DNA of 64,000 nucleotides, taken from NCBI GenBank assembly GCA_045543615.1, contig JAZPXL010000039.1, forward strand, positions 18,833 through 82,832. The letters are read 5' to 3'. The translations under genes were made by a program, and so were the position numbers. The DNA comes from CAG-390 sp045543615. GTDB taxonomy: Bacteria; Bacillota; Clostridia; Oscillospirales; CAG-272. This document shows positions 34,028 to 42,410 of this stretch, piece by piece; position 1 is the stretch's first letter; every line of letters starts with the position of its first letter. The notes under the pieces were generated by a model that was not told the origin of the DNA, did not search any database, and saw only the letters and a program-made list of their open reading frames with translations.

Positions 34028-34140
34028 GAGGCTGAGGAAAAGCCTCCCTCCCGAAGGGATCCTTTGGACGCGCAACCTTAGGGGTATGGGCCTTGTCCTA
34101 TGCCTTTGTAATACAAAGGCGAAACTGGCGATAAAACAAT
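34028..34140 (+). ncRNA. Candidate structured RNA or leader of unknown class
   Basis: This GC-rich stretch stands out from the A+T-rich DNA around it, lies just after a strong promoter and encodes no plausible protein. Visible helices are GAGGCT (34028-34033) with AGCCTC (34041-34046), GGTATGGG with CCTATGCC (about 34083-34103, with wobbles), and a perfect 8-bp stem GCCTTTGT / ACAAAGGC (34102-34120). The last two share bases, so they could be alternative structures, as in a regulatory leader. It does not match the TPP, SAM, purine, preQ1, fluoride, glycine or c-di-GMP aptamers as I remember them. It could act on the lipoprotein gene at 34195 or be a free small RNA. Confidence 0.45.
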
Positions 34141-34194
34141 AAAAATGCAAAATTAAAAAGAGAAGCTTATTAAACAGAAAAACGGGGGGATTTT

Positions 34195-34884
34195 ATGAAA
34201 AAGATATTCGTTATTTTTATTTGTTTGGTAGTTATTTTTTCTTTTTCCGCTTGTACCAAAAAAGTTGAATTTACGGAAACTGAAGATAAAACCATTGTAA
34301 CAAGCGACGGCACTGAATACACTTTTGTCGGCAACGAGGATAGAGTTTGGTGCTTTGGAGAATGGGAGTTCATCGGTCATGTAAAGGGAGAAAAAAAGAC
34401 CTTTGTTCATCTTACCGATGAGGTTAAAACAGGTATGTATTCTGTTAATGGTAGTCAAGATGTGTTGGTAAGATATTTTCCTGACAATGAGTTTGCTGCT
34501 ATATATGTAAAGTCCGAATTACTGAAAACAGAAGTCACTATTGATAATTGTATTAGATTTGATTTTGTAAAAGGTTTGCTTTTTAATAGTGATGAAACGA
34601 TAATCTCAAAAAACGTAATAACTGAATGTGAAGATTTTCTTAATGAAATTAAAAGCGAGCAAAAGGCAAAAGATGCCGGACTGTATGATTTGGTAAAGCA
34701 ACCCAACGGGATGTTGAAAAACTGTTATGTCTACGGATATGCCTGCGGAGTTATACAGGACGATGTTAACATAGTTATTCCTTTGCAAGTGAAGTCATTT
34801 GATGACAAAGCATATTCAATCATAATCGACGATATAGAATATGTTTTAACTCAAGAATGGGTAGATAAATTGACAAACAACTAA
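34195..34884 (+). CDS. Lipoprotein of unknown function
   Basis: A 229-residue lipoprotein: signal peptide (MKKIFVIFICLVVIFSFSAC, lipobox FSAC with Cys at residue 20) and a mature part with no family I recognise. It reads as a mixed alpha/beta domain (EYTFVGNEDRVWCFGEWEFIGHV; SFDDKAYSIIIDDIEYVLTQEWVDKL). The coding region is A+T-rich compared with the operon to its left, which hints at a different origin. GGGGGGA lies 6-7 bases before ATG. It follows a long leader that may be a structured RNA, and ends at a strong terminator shared with the convergent zinc-transport operon. Confidence 0.75.
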   Translation: MKKIFVIFICLVVIFSFSACTKKVEFTETEDKTIVTSDGTEYTFVGNEDRVWCFGEWEFIGHVKGEKKTFVHLTDEVKTGMYSVNGSQDVLVRYFPDNEFAAIYVKSELLKTEVTIDNCIRFDFVKGLLFNSDETIISKNVITECEDFLNEIKSEQKAKDAGLYDLVKQPNGMLKNCYVYGYACGVIQDDVNIVIPLQVKSFDDKAYSIIIDDIEYVLTQEWVDKLTNN

Positions 34885-34891
34885 AAAATGA

Positions 34892-34924
34892 CCCCGACAG
34901 ACCGTAAATCTGTCGGGGCTCATT
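34892..34924. terminator. Bidirectional terminator
   Basis: A perfect 10-bp stem (CCCCGACAGA and its complement, 7-base loop). The minus-strand side is followed by TCATTTTTTAG, so it suits the zinc-transport operon as well as the lipoprotein gene. Confidence 0.85.
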
Positions 34925-35000
34925 ATTTGTTTACTGCAGAGCAAAGCTGTAATATTGTGATTTCTCCGATAAGAACATCACCCGCTTCATCTGCTTTTCT

Positions 35001-35864
35001 TTATGCTCTGCGACGCCCAATAAATACGCCGAGTACAGAAAAAATCACGAACATCAGTATATCGGCAACCACAACAGTTGAGCCGACAGGCGTTCCACTG
35101 ATTACCGAGACATATATACCGAGGACGGTTGCGCTTACTGACACAACAGCGGCGCATATCGTAACAGAACGGAAATTGTTGCAAACTCGCATAGCGCAAA
35201 GTGTCGGGAAGACAATGAGTGCCGAAACCAAGAGAGAGCCGACAAGATTCATTGACAGCACAATGACAATAGCGATAACGCTTGCAAACAAAAGATTGTA
35301 CAGCGACGTGCGAGTGCCTGTTGCCTTGGCAAAGCTCTCATCAAAGGTGATTGCAAATATCTTGTTGTAGAAGAATACGAAGAAAAGAATGACGAGCAGG
35401 CAGAGCGCAATTGATAGCAAAACATCGAATCCACCAAGCGTCAGAATTGAGGTAGATCCAAAGAGCGATGAGCAAACGTCTCCTGCAACATTTGATGACG
35501 TGGAAAATAGATTTAAGAGCATATATCCGGTTGCAAGCGCGCCAACCGATACCATAGCAATTGCGGCGTCACCCTTGATTTTTTTATTCTGTCCCGTTCC
35601 GAGAAGCACAATTGCGGCAATTATGGTTATTGGCAGAACGATTAGTAAATTATTGCTGAGCCTTGCAATAGCCGCAATCGCCATCGCGCCAAAAGCAACG
35701 TGCGAAAGACCATCACCGATGAACGAAAACCGTCTCAGCACAAGCGTCACACCGAGAAGAGACGCACAGAGCGAGACAAGCGCACCAACAATAATGGCGT
35801 AGCGTGCCCCGACATACAAATCGGACGTAAAGAGGTCGATGGTGATTTTTACAATTTCGCTCAT
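35001..35864 (-). CDS. znuB: Metal (zinc-type) ABC transporter permease
   Basis: A 287-residue integral membrane protein of the ABC-3 family with about eight hydrophobic segments. The cytosolic coupling region reads FSFIGDGLSHVAFGAMAIA near residue 48, matching the conserved GDxLSH(V/A) motif of zinc and manganese permeases. It should form the channel of a Zn importer. Its start overlaps the ATPase stop by 4 bases (ATGA). Last gene of the operon regulator, binding protein, ATPase, permease. Zinc over manganese is inferred from the His-rich loop of the binding protein. Confidence 0.9.
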   Translation of the reverse strand: MSEIVKITIDLFTSDLYVGARYAIIVGALVSLCASLLGVTLVLRRFSFIGDGLSHVAFGAMAIAAIARLSNNLLIVLPITIIAAIVLLGTGQNKKIKGDAAIAMVSVGALATGYMLLNLFSTSSNVAGDVCSSLFGSTSILTLGGFDVLLSIALCLLVILFFVFFYNKIFAITFDESFAKATGTRTSLYNLLFASVIAIVIVLSMNLVGSLLVSALIVFPTLCAMRVCNNFRSVTICAAVVSVSATVLGIYVSVISGTPVGSTVVVADILMFVIFSVLGVFIGRRRA

Positions 35865-36580
35865 TCTCTACCCTCCTCGCCACACACGCAGTTGGGGTTA
35901 AGCAGCTTTGCGTGCGTTTTTATATACTCTTCCTTTGTGCCGAAGAATACCATCTTTCCGACGTGCAAAATGTGTGTTGCGTATTTGAGAGCCGCCGTCA
36001 GATCGTGCGAAATGGTGATAACAGTAAGTCCATCCTCTCGGTTAAGCTCGTCAATAAGAGCGTAGAAATCACTTGACGCCTTGGGGTCAAGTCCCGATAT
36101 CGGCTCATCCATAAGCAAGAGCTTGTCCGTTGCACAAAGTGCACGGGCAAGCAACGCTCTCTGCTGTTGACCACCTGAAAGATCACGGTAAGAGTGCTTT
36201 GCGAGAGCAGAAAGTCCCATTCTCTGGATGTTCCTCTTCGCAAGCTCTCGCTCTGCCTTAAGGTAGAACGGCCGTGCACCACATCTGCCCAGACAGCCTG
36301 ATAGTACAATCTCCTCAACCGAGGCAGGAAAATCACGTTGTATCGCACTTTGTTGTGGTAGGTATCCGATTAGCTTGTGTGAAAGTCCGTCTCCGAAAAT
36401 GACCTCACCACTCATAGTTGGAATAAGTCCGAGAAGTGCCTTCATAAGCGTGGTTTTGCCCGATCCGTTCTCTCCTATGATAAATAGATAATCATTCGTC
36501 TCAACAGAGAAGCTAAGAGAACTAATAACCGGCTTTGATTCATATCCGAGAGTCAGATCCCGGCAGGTAATAAGTGGCAT
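35861..36580 (-). CDS. znuC: Metal (zinc-type) ABC transporter ATP-binding protein
   Basis: A 239-residue ABC ATPase: Walker A GENGSGKTT near residue 37, Q-loop GYLPQQSA, signature DLSGGQQQRALLARAL near residue 135, Walker B LLMDEPISGLD near 158, and the H-loop His in VITISHDL near 190. The remaining sequence fits the ZnuC/MntB subfamily. It powers import of the metal delivered by the lipoprotein. AAGGAG lies 6 bases upstream of ATG. Confidence 0.92.
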   Translation of the reverse strand: MPLITCRDLTLGYESKPVISSLSFSVETNDYLFIIGENGSGKTTLMKALLGLIPTMSGEVIFGDGLSHKLIGYLPQQSAIQRDFPASVEEIVLSGCLGRCGARPFYLKAERELAKRNIQRMGLSALAKHSYRDLSGGQQQRALLARALCATDKLLLMDEPISGLDPKASSDFYALIDELNREDGLTVITISHDLTAALKYATHILHVGKMVFFGTKEEYIKTHAKLLNPNCVCGEEGRE

Positions 36581-36589
36581 ATAAACTCC

Positions 36590-37570
36590 TTATTTCGTTC
36601 CCACAGAGCCAAGTGCGCTCGAAAGGACTGATAAATTTAATTGCATAATAGAAATATAATCTGCGCTTTCATAGTCGCTTCCGATCGACTGCATAGAGTC
36701 AAGCACTAAAACTTTTGTGTTCTTTTTTTGGCTTGCGTCAATAACTGCTCTTGCGACCTTGCCGTCCGAGTTTTCGCAAACAAGAAGAGCATCCACCGTC
36801 TTCTCGTTGAGCGACTTTGCAAGCGACACAATGGCATCAAAGCTTGCGTTTGTATCAGTTGAGCACCCACCAAAAGCCGAGATGCATTCAATGCCGTAAT
36901 CGTGCATCATATAGACAAATGGATAGCGATCGGCAAATATCACTTCTCCTCTTTGCGAGGACTTTACCATCGACTCATATTTGCCATCAAGCTCCGCAAG
37001 CCTTGCAGTGTAAGCCTCGCACCCCTCTGCGATCGCCTCCTTGTGCTCGGGCAGAAGAGTCATAAGCCTGTTTGCTATCTCCTTGACCGAGGCCATAGCA
37101 GATCGAAGAGAAAGCCAGATGTGCTCGTCGTGGCCGTGAGAGCAATCCTCGTCGTGAGAGCCTCCATCGCTCTCGCCCTCATTTTCAATAAGCGTAACTC
37201 CGGGTGCGTCCATAAGTGGAAGAAGCTTGTCATCTGCCGATGCAAAAACATCCTCAATCCATTTTTCCGATTCTCCACCAATGCAGATAAAAAGAGAGGC
37301 TCTCTTCATCTTTACAATGTCAGCGTATGAGGGATCATAACTGTGCATATCTCCACCACTTGTGTTCAACAGCTCAACCTTTACGGGTATTTCATCAACG
37401 ATATTTCGTACCCAATCATAGACAGGAAATATGGTTGTGACGATCACAAATTCGCCCCCGTCCCCACCGTCCTCAACAGGCGTGCACGCCGTAAGTGTCA
37501 AAACAAGCATCAAGACCGACAAAAGAAGGGACAGGGATGAGCTTAGAGCTTTTGTTTTTTTCCTGCTCAT
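36590..37570 (-). CDS. znuA: Metal (zinc-type) ABC transporter substrate-binding lipoprotein
   Basis: A 326-residue cluster A-I binding protein: lipobox LTLTAC (Cys near residue 29), FVIVTTIFPVYDWVRNIV, the first ligand His in DMHSYDPSYADI near residue 78, the acidic and His-rich loop GGSHDEDCSHGHDEHIWLS near residues 137-155, and EVIFADRYPFVYMMHDYGI near 214. A His-rich loop at this place is a mark of zinc rather than manganese binders. The start overlaps the regulator stop by 4 bases (ATGA), with GGAG upstream. It should scavenge Zn outside the membrane. Confidence 0.92.
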   Translation of the reverse strand: MSRKKTKALSSSLSLLLSVLMLVLTLTACTPVEDGGDGGEFVIVTTIFPVYDWVRNIVDEIPVKVELLNTSGGDMHSYDPSYADIVKMKRASLFICIGGESEKWIEDVFASADDKLLPLMDAPGVTLIENEGESDGGSHDEDCSHGHDEHIWLSLRSAMASVKEIANRLMTLLPEHKEAIAEGCEAYTARLAELDGKYESMVKSSQRGEVIFADRYPFVYMMHDYGIECISAFGGCSTDTNASFDAIVSLAKSLNEKTVDALLVCENSDGKVARAVIDASQKKNTKVLVLDSMQSIGSDYESADYISIMQLNLSVLSSALGSVGTK

Positions 37571-37986
37571 TTCTCCATCTCCTCGTCATCTTTTTTGTGA
37601 TTGCATTCTTTGCAAACGCCATAGAGAACAGTTGCGCTGCGGTCAAGTGAAAAGCTATCAAGACTGCTCAGCACTCTTGCAAGCATCTCCGTCTGCTTCT
37701 TTTCCATATGATAGGTCTTTCCACACCTTTGGCAGTTGAGATGCAGACACTCCCGACAGCTCTCGCCGTGACTGTATCTGTAAAACGCTTCCCTAACTCC
37801 CTGACGGCTGACACGGATTATCTCTCCGTCTGCCTCAAGAGATGAGAGGTTGCGATAAACTGCACTCTTGCTGATTCCTGCTTCCGTAAGGGCGTGGCAG
37901 ATCTCCGATACGCTGAGCGTATCATCAGGGTGCGAGGCGAGATATTCAAGCAAAAGTCGCCTCTGCGATGTCATATATTTCGACAT
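37567..37986 (-). CDS. zur: Fur-family metalloregulator (Zur-like)
   Basis: A 139-residue Fur-family repressor: winged helix with SVSEICHALTEAGISKSAVYRNLSSLEADGEI near residues 24-55, a His/Cys-rich hinge (HGESCRECLHLNCQRCGKTYH) and a second CxxC in GVCKECNHKK near the end, giving the two CxxC pairs that hold structural zinc. First gene of the operon with a Zn-type importer, so Zur function is likely; the gene name rests on this context. Start 37986 is chosen for the GAAAGGA site 6-7 bases upstream; a longer frame to 38019 begins inside the operator palindrome. It is probably autoregulated. Confidence 0.88.
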   Translation of the reverse strand: MSKYMTSQRRLLLEYLASHPDDTLSVSEICHALTEAGISKSAVYRNLSSLEADGEIIRVSRQGVREAFYRYSHGESCRECLHLNCQRCGKTYHMEKKQTEMLARVLSSLDSFSLDRSATVLYGVCKECNHKKDDEEMEK

Positions 37987-38000
37987 TTGTTTTCCTTTCA

Positions 38001-38021
38001 ATTTGCGAATTATTCGCAAAT
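38001..38021. promoter_or_regulatory. Fur/Zur-type operator palindrome
   Basis: A perfect 21-bp inverted repeat: 10-base arms ATTTGCGAAT (plus strand, left) and ATTCGCAAAT (right) around one central T. It lies just past the -10 element of the regulator operon, where bound repressor would block RNA polymerase. Its size and symmetry fit Fur-family boxes. Confidence 0.88.
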
Positions 38022-38022
38022 T

Positions 38023-38051
38023 AGTATATCACAATGCTACGCTTTTGTCAA
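38023..38051 (-). promoter_or_regulatory. Promoter of the regulator/zinc-transport operon
   Basis: On the minus strand TTGACA and TATACT with a 17-base spacer, directly followed by the operator palindrome. Confidence 0.85.
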
Positions 38052-38077
38052 TAGGCTTCCCGTTTTTTCTTTTTCTC

Positions 38078-38106
38078 TTGACAAAAAGCGGAAAAAATGA
38101 TATAAT
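38078..38106 (+). promoter_or_regulatory. Promoter of the divergent lipoprotein gene
   Basis: TTGACA and TATAAT with a 17-base spacer, perfect consensus, about 45 bases before the ATG at 38151. The operator lies about 57 bases upstream of its -35, so direct control by the Zur-like protein is less likely. Confidence 0.85.
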
Positions 38107-38150
38107 AACTTGGTTTTATCAATGCCAAATACAAAAGAAGGTATAGAAAA

Positions 38151-39146
38151 ATGAAAAAGATAGTAAAGCCGATGTCGCTCGCTATTATCTTGTGTGCGAT
38201 ATTTTCTCTTTGCTCTTGCAGTTTTTTTGATATTTCTATTGGAGATCTTGACTTTATTTTACCAAGCCAGACCGAATACACGCCAAACACAAACGCAGAC
38301 GGCGAAATGCTCTGGCCGTCGGATCTGCTCCCCGAGGGTTTCCCCATCCTCTGTGACTCCGTTGACTACATAAGCACAAGCGCATCAAGTGGACACGATA
38401 TAACAATTTGTGTAAAAGAGCCTACTTGGGATGCTTATTACAGCTTTGTTATGACCTTAGTGGAGTCCGGCTGGGGCAGTATTGAGGACGCATATATAAG
38501 AGCGTACTATGAAGAACGCCCCGACTCCTATCTCGGACTTGCCGAGGGAATGAGAAAAATGTATGACGATGAGTCCCGCGAAAACTCCCCTGTTTTCTAT
38601 TCAGGTTTTCTTGGCAGCTACCACATCTGGTGCAGTATGGATGCCGCTGACAGCGACTCCGATTTTCGCTTTGTTCTCTATGTTGACAAAAACAGCAACT
38701 CCACACACGGAAGGTTCCGTTCAACCGTAGTGCCGAGATTTGCAGACGGCACACTCTCCCATCTCCGTGATTGGACATACTCAAGCAGAAATGAAGCGTA
38801 TGACGTCTTTACTTACAAATACGATACCATCACAAAATACACCGTAAGTATAGTAGAGGTTGATGCAAAGCCCGAAGAGGTTGTGACTGCTTATCTTGAT
38901 GGAGTCAAGGACGGATTTGACAGAGCAACATTTAAATTCACCGATGAGAACGGCAGAGTCGGCGCAGGCGCAACATTTTGCGTAAGTGACGCCTCGCAAA
39001 CTCTCAACTGCGCATACTTCGTAATTGAAAATGATGAAGGCGACTATATGCAGGTTGTCCTTACCTCCTCTCCCTACACATATATCGCCGCAAAGAAAGA
39101 GGTCGAGACGGTATTCGGCTTCACTCTTTTGGATAACGAGAAATAA
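38151..39146 (+). CDS. Lipoprotein of unknown function
   Basis: A 331-residue lipoprotein: signal peptide with lipobox SLCSC (Cys near residue 23), then a mature region without a family I can name. It contains LWPSDLLPEGFPI near residue 61, and a repeated alpha/beta pattern (VKEPTWDAYYSFVMTLVESGW; VDAKPEEVVTAYLDGVKDGF) that suggests two related subdomains. Divergent from the zinc-transport operon; any link to metal supply is speculation. Monocistronic with a strong promoter and terminator. Confidence 0.78.
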   Translation: MKKIVKPMSLAIILCAIFSLCSCSFFDISIGDLDFILPSQTEYTPNTNADGEMLWPSDLLPEGFPILCDSVDYISTSASSGHDITICVKEPTWDAYYSFVMTLVESGWGSIEDAYIRAYYEERPDSYLGLAEGMRKMYDDESRENSPVFYSGFLGSYHIWCSMDAADSDSDFRFVLYVDKNSNSTHGRFRSTVVPRFADGTLSHLRDWTYSSRNEAYDVFTYKYDTITKYTVSIVEVDAKPEEVVTAYLDGVKDGFDRATFKFTDENGRVGAGATFCVSDASQTLNCAYFVIENDEGDYMQVVLTSSPYTYIAAKKEVETVFGFTLLDNEK

Positions 39147-39176
39147 AGCCCGGTTATTTGCTTTATAACTAATATG

Positions 39177-39217
39177 GAAGACTTTTCCCACAAAGGTGCG
39201 AAAAGTCTTCTTTTTTC
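39177..39217 (+). terminator. Rho-independent terminator
   Basis: An 11-bp stem (GAAGACTTTTC and its complement) with a 12-base loop, ending in TTTTTTC. Confidence 0.88.
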
Positions 39218-39291
39218 TTTTGATAGAGCAAAATTTTTTAATTTTTTTAATAAAAAATGAAAGTGTTAAGAAAAGAGACACAAATTATTTA

Positions 39292-39319
39292 TTGACGCAC
39301 AACAGTTTAATGTTATAAT
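39292..39319 (+). promoter_or_regulatory. Promoter of the galactokinase operon
   Basis: TTGACG and TATAAT with a 16-base spacer, about 40 bases upstream of the ATG at 39358. Confidence 0.72.
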
Positions 39320-39357
39320 AAGATGATTAATTATGTTTATATGAGAAAGGAACAGAA

Positions 39358-40656
39358 ATGAAACCTTCAATTTTAAAAGAAAACATACTTTCAGGTGCTC
39401 TTGATGCACGCTTTTCTGAGCTCTACGGACAGGGTGAGGAAGTCCTTGCATCACAGAGAGCAAGATACGCTGCACTCATCGATGAGTTTGTCAGACTTTA
39501 CGGCGACGATGACCGTGAGGTAGCACTCTTCTCCGTTCCCGGTAGAAGCGAGCTTTCAGGAAACCACACAGACCACAACCACGGTTGTGTTGTCGCAGGC
39601 TCTATCGACCTTGACATCATCGCTGTTGCAGCTCGCAGAGAGGACAGCTTTGTAAAGCTCAAGAGCGAGGGCTTCTCCCAGAATGTTGTAAACATCGCAG
39701 AATACACATCTCCCGACCCTGCCGTTTACGGCAAGTCCAACTCCCTTATTGCAGGTGTAGCCGAGGGCTTCCGTCGCCGTGGACACGCAGTTGGTGGCTT
39801 TGAGGCTTGCACAACATCAAGCGTTCTCAAGGGTTCGGGTCTGTCATCCTCTGCTGCATTTGAGGATATGGTCGGAACAATTATGTCTCATTTCTACTGC
39901 GAGGGTAGCGTTGACTTTGTCGAGCTTGCTCAGATTTCGCAGTTCGCTGAAAATGAGTTCTTCGGCAAGCCCTGTGGTCTTATGGATCAGGTAGCTTGTG
40001 CTGCCGGTGGTATTGTATCCATCGACTTCAACGATCCTGCATCTCCCGTAGTTCAAAAGATCGACTTCGACCTCACAGCGGCAGGATATTGCCTTTGCAT
40101 CGTCAACACAGGAGGAAACCACGCAGACCTCACACCCGACTACGCATCCGTTCCCACGGAGATGAAGGCTGTTGCCGCTGCCCTTGGTTGCTCCTACCTC
40201 CGTCAGAGCGACAGAGATGCTGTTGTTGCCGCTATCCCCTCTCTCAGAGAAACCGTTGGCGACCGTGCAATTCTTCGTGCGCTCCACTTCTTTGCAGAGA
40301 ACGACAGAGTTTGCGCTCAGAGAGATGCTCTCCTTCGTGGCGATATTGAGACATATCTCAAGAAGGCAAATGAGTCAGGTCTTTCCTCATTCTGCTATCT
40401 CCAGAATGTATATACCACAATCAACGTAAAAGAGCAGGGACTTTCCCTTGCGCTCAACCTCGCAGATAATTATCTCTCTTCCCTCCCCACTCCTTCAGCT
40501 TGCCGTGTTCACGGTGGGGGCTTTGCAGGAACTATTCAGGCGTATGTTCCCACAGACGCCGCAGAAGGCTTTGTAGAGCTTCTTGAGTCCGTATTCGGTA
40601 AGGGCTCTTGCTATCTGCTTCACATTAGACTCAAGGGCGCACTCAGAGTATTCTGA
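39358..40656 (+). CDS. galK: Galactokinase
   Basis: A GHMP-family kinase of 432 residues that should phosphorylate galactose at C1 for the Leloir pathway. Seen: the N-terminal galactokinase signature SVPGRSELSGNHTDHNHGCVV near residues 59-79, the ATP-binding SSVLKGSGLSSSAAFEDMVG near residue 150, and the C-terminal GGGFAGTIQAYVP near residue 380. It is longer than E. coli GalK (382). GAAAGGA lies 7 bases before ATG. No galT or galE lies beside it. Related GHMP enzymes (N-acetylgalactosamine kinase) cannot be excluded by eye. Confidence 0.9.
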   Translation: MKPSILKENILSGALDARFSELYGQGEEVLASQRARYAALIDEFVRLYGDDDREVALFSVPGRSELSGNHTDHNHGCVVAGSIDLDIIAVAARREDSFVKLKSEGFSQNVVNIAEYTSPDPAVYGKSNSLIAGVAEGFRRRGHAVGGFEACTTSSVLKGSGLSSSAAFEDMVGTIMSHFYCEGSVDFVELAQISQFAENEFFGKPCGLMDQVACAAGGIVSIDFNDPASPVVQKIDFDLTAAGYCLCIVNTGGNHADLTPDYASVPTEMKAVAAALGCSYLRQSDRDAVVAAIPSLRETVGDRAILRALHFFAENDRVCAQRDALLRGDIETYLKKANESGLSSFCYLQNVYTTINVKEQGLSLALNLADNYLSSLPTPSACRVHGGGFAGTIQAYVPTDAAEGFVELLESVFGKGSCYLLHIRLKGALRVF

Positions 40657-40677
40657 TAAACACGAAAGGAACGTTTT

Positions 40678-41103
40678 ATGTCGAACAAGCCAAGTACAAC
40701 CAAATCCAAGGATTCAGCTCTAAAAGAGGCGTTTCGCAACTTCAATTGGAGACTTGCGCTAACTCTCTTTGTCTCTTGCATAGTTATCATCGGTCTGTAT
40801 TTCTATCTCGGCTATGGAATCAATGTCACAGTCGGAAATATCACAACTCTTGTGTATATGATAGTCGGATCTTTGATGATCCTTGCGTATTTCATAATAA
40901 ATCGTGCCTTTACAGGCAGAGGAGTTACATACGAAATGCTCCCCGACACAATGTCGCATAAGGAAAAAGAGGAATACCTCTGCGATGTTGCAAACCGTGA
41001 GCGCAAGTCTCGCTGGATGCTCATCGTAATCTTCCCCGTTGTAATTGCTCTTCTCTGCGATATGTTTTATCTGTTCGTTATCGAAGAATTTCTGCTGAAA
41101 TAA
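40678..41103 (+). CDS. Small membrane protein, three predicted spans
   Basis: A 141-residue protein with hydrophobic segments at about residues 23-47, 50-74 and 112-137, a Lys/Glu-rich middle loop (SHKEKEEYLCDVANRERKSRW) and a short charged N-terminus. No family is recognised. Translation signals are good (GAAAGGA before ATG). It lies between galK (21 bases) and the hydrolase gene (4 bases), so it is most likely co-transcribed with both. Confidence 0.75.
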   Translation: MSNKPSTTKSKDSALKEAFRNFNWRLALTLFVSCIVIIGLYFYLGYGINVTVGNITTLVYMIVGSLMILAYFIINRAFTGRGVTYEMLPDTMSHKEKEEYLCDVANRERKSRWMLIVIFPVVIALLCDMFYLFVIEEFLLK

Positions 41104-41107
41104 ACAG

Positions 41108-41896
41108 ATGAAGCAAAACATCACAGTAGGTACGCTATATTCAGGTTCAAAGGGAAACTCCACACTCATCTGCACAGAGGACGCAAAAATTCTCATTGAT
41201 GCAGGTAGGTCAGCAAAATATCTCACATCGGCACTTGCGAGCGTGGGCTTGCGCCCGAATGATATTGACGCAATCTTTTTGACCCATTCGCACTCTGACC
41301 ACACCTCAGCTTTGAAGGTCTTTTGCTCAAAAAATCATACCCCCATTCACGCCACCTCGCCCGTCCTGTCTGCAATCGACAGGGACACGGCAAACGCTTA
41401 TGGCGTAAGCCATCCTATTATATATAACGAGAGGATTGGCAACATAAGTGTTACGAGCTTTCCAACTGAGCACGACAGCCACGGCTCTGTTGGATACAGA
41501 ATTGATGTCAGGAGCGAGGGCGGTATAACAACGCTCGGCGTTGCAACTGACCTCGGAATTGTCACAGAGCATATAACAAGCGCACTGCTTGGATGCAAGA
41601 TGGCAGTTGTCGAATCAAATCACGATCCCGATATGCTGATGGAAGGGCCGTACCCACCTGAGCTTAAGGTGAGGATCGCTTCAAACCGAGGTCACCTGTC
41701 AAACGAAGACGGTGCAGCACTTGCATCACTTCTCGTCTCAGCAGGTGCAGAATATATACTGCTGGCTCACATCTCGGAGATAAACAACACACCCGAATGC
41801 GCACTCTCTGCTACAAACGCAAGACTTATGGCAGACGGTCGAGTTGCAAGGGTGGACGTCGCAAAACCTGCAAACGCCGTACTTTACAGTTTTTAA
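41108..41896 (+). CDS. walJ: MBL-fold hydrolase, WalJ/YycJ-like
   Basis: A 262-residue metallo-beta-lactamase-fold protein: VGTLYSGSKGNSTLI near residue 6, the zinc motif FLTHSHSDHTSAL near residue 59, a later Asp ligand near VATDLGI, SNHDPDML near residue 175 and VRIASNRGHLSNEDGAAL near residue 190. This pattern (SGSxGNS, RGHLSN) matches WalJ/YycJ, a DNA exonuclease-like protein linked to cell division and mutation avoidance in Bacillota. The walRK genes, its common neighbours, are not here, but rlmH, another usual neighbour of that locus, follows. Confidence 0.88.
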   Translation: MKQNITVGTLYSGSKGNSTLICTEDAKILIDAGRSAKYLTSALASVGLRPNDIDAIFLTHSHSDHTSALKVFCSKNHTPIHATSPVLSAIDRDTANAYGVSHPIIYNERIGNISVTSFPTEHDSHGSVGYRIDVRSEGGITTLGVATDLGIVTEHITSALLGCKMAVVESNHDPDMLMEGPYPPELKVRIASNRGHLSNEDGAALASLLVSAGAEYILLAHISEINNTPECALSATNARLMADGRVARVDVAKPANAVLYSF

Positions 41897-41920
41897 TATT
41901 CTATTACTTGAGAGGTTACC

Positions 41921-42400
41921 GTGATCAACATAAAGGTCATAGCTACCGGCAATATAAAGGAAGAGCACCTGAGAGTTGCCTGTAACGAATATCTCAAACG
42001 CTTGTCAGCATTTGCAAATGTAAGCATCTGCGAGCTTAAAGAAGCAAAAGTTCCTGACGGTGCAACCGACAAACAGATTGCGGCGGCACTTAGCGAGGAG
42101 GCTGTGCGAATTCAAGCGCAGATACCACCACGCTCCTTTGTTGTTGCACTTGCTATCGAGGGCAAGTCTATGTCATCGGAGAAATTCGCCGCATTTATTG
42201 ACAAGACGGCACAAGCTCATTCAAGCATCGTCTTTATAATAGGCTCGTCACACGGTCTTGATGAGTCAATCAAAAAGCGTGCAGACGCAAGTCTTTCAGT
42301 TTCCGAAATGACTTTTCCACATCAGCTTTTCCGTGTTATGCTGCTTGAGCAGATATACCGTGCATTCAGCATTAACAAGGGAACAAAATACCACAAGTAA
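41921..42400 (+). CDS. rlmH: 23S rRNA (pseudouridine1915-N3)-methyltransferase
   Basis: A 159-residue SPOUT-family methyltransferase that modifies pseudouridine 1915 in helix 69 of 23S rRNA. Seen: INIKVIATGNIKEEHLR at the N-terminus, VALAIEGKSMSSEKFA near residue 73, the trefoil-knot FIIGSSHGLDESIKKRAD near residue 107 and MTFPHQLFRVMLLEQIYRAFSINKGTKYHK at the end, all diagnostic. The start codon is GTG with GAGAGG 6 bases upstream. The stop is followed directly by the GGAGG of the next gene. Confidence 0.95.
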   Translation: MINIKVIATGNIKEEHLRVACNEYLKRLSAFANVSICELKEAKVPDGATDKQIAAALSEEAVRIQAQIPPRSFVVALAIEGKSMSSEKFAAFIDKTAQAHSSIVFIIGSSHGLDESIKKRADASLSVSEMTFPHQLFRVMLLEQIYRAFSINKGTKYHK

Positions 42401-42410
42401 GGAGGCAGAT

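Noticed and set aside
34028..34140. Specific riboswitch class (Moco, c-di-GMP or TPP) for the structured block
   Set aside because: Short similarities such as AAGCCTCCC or GGACGC-GCAA are seen, but the full conserved cores of these classes are not, and the downstream gene gives no support.
42333..42410. Upstream extension of the large PDDSST protein
   Set aside because: The extra 26 residues overlap the end of rlmH and lack a ribosome site, while AAGGAGG stands just before the ATG at 42411.
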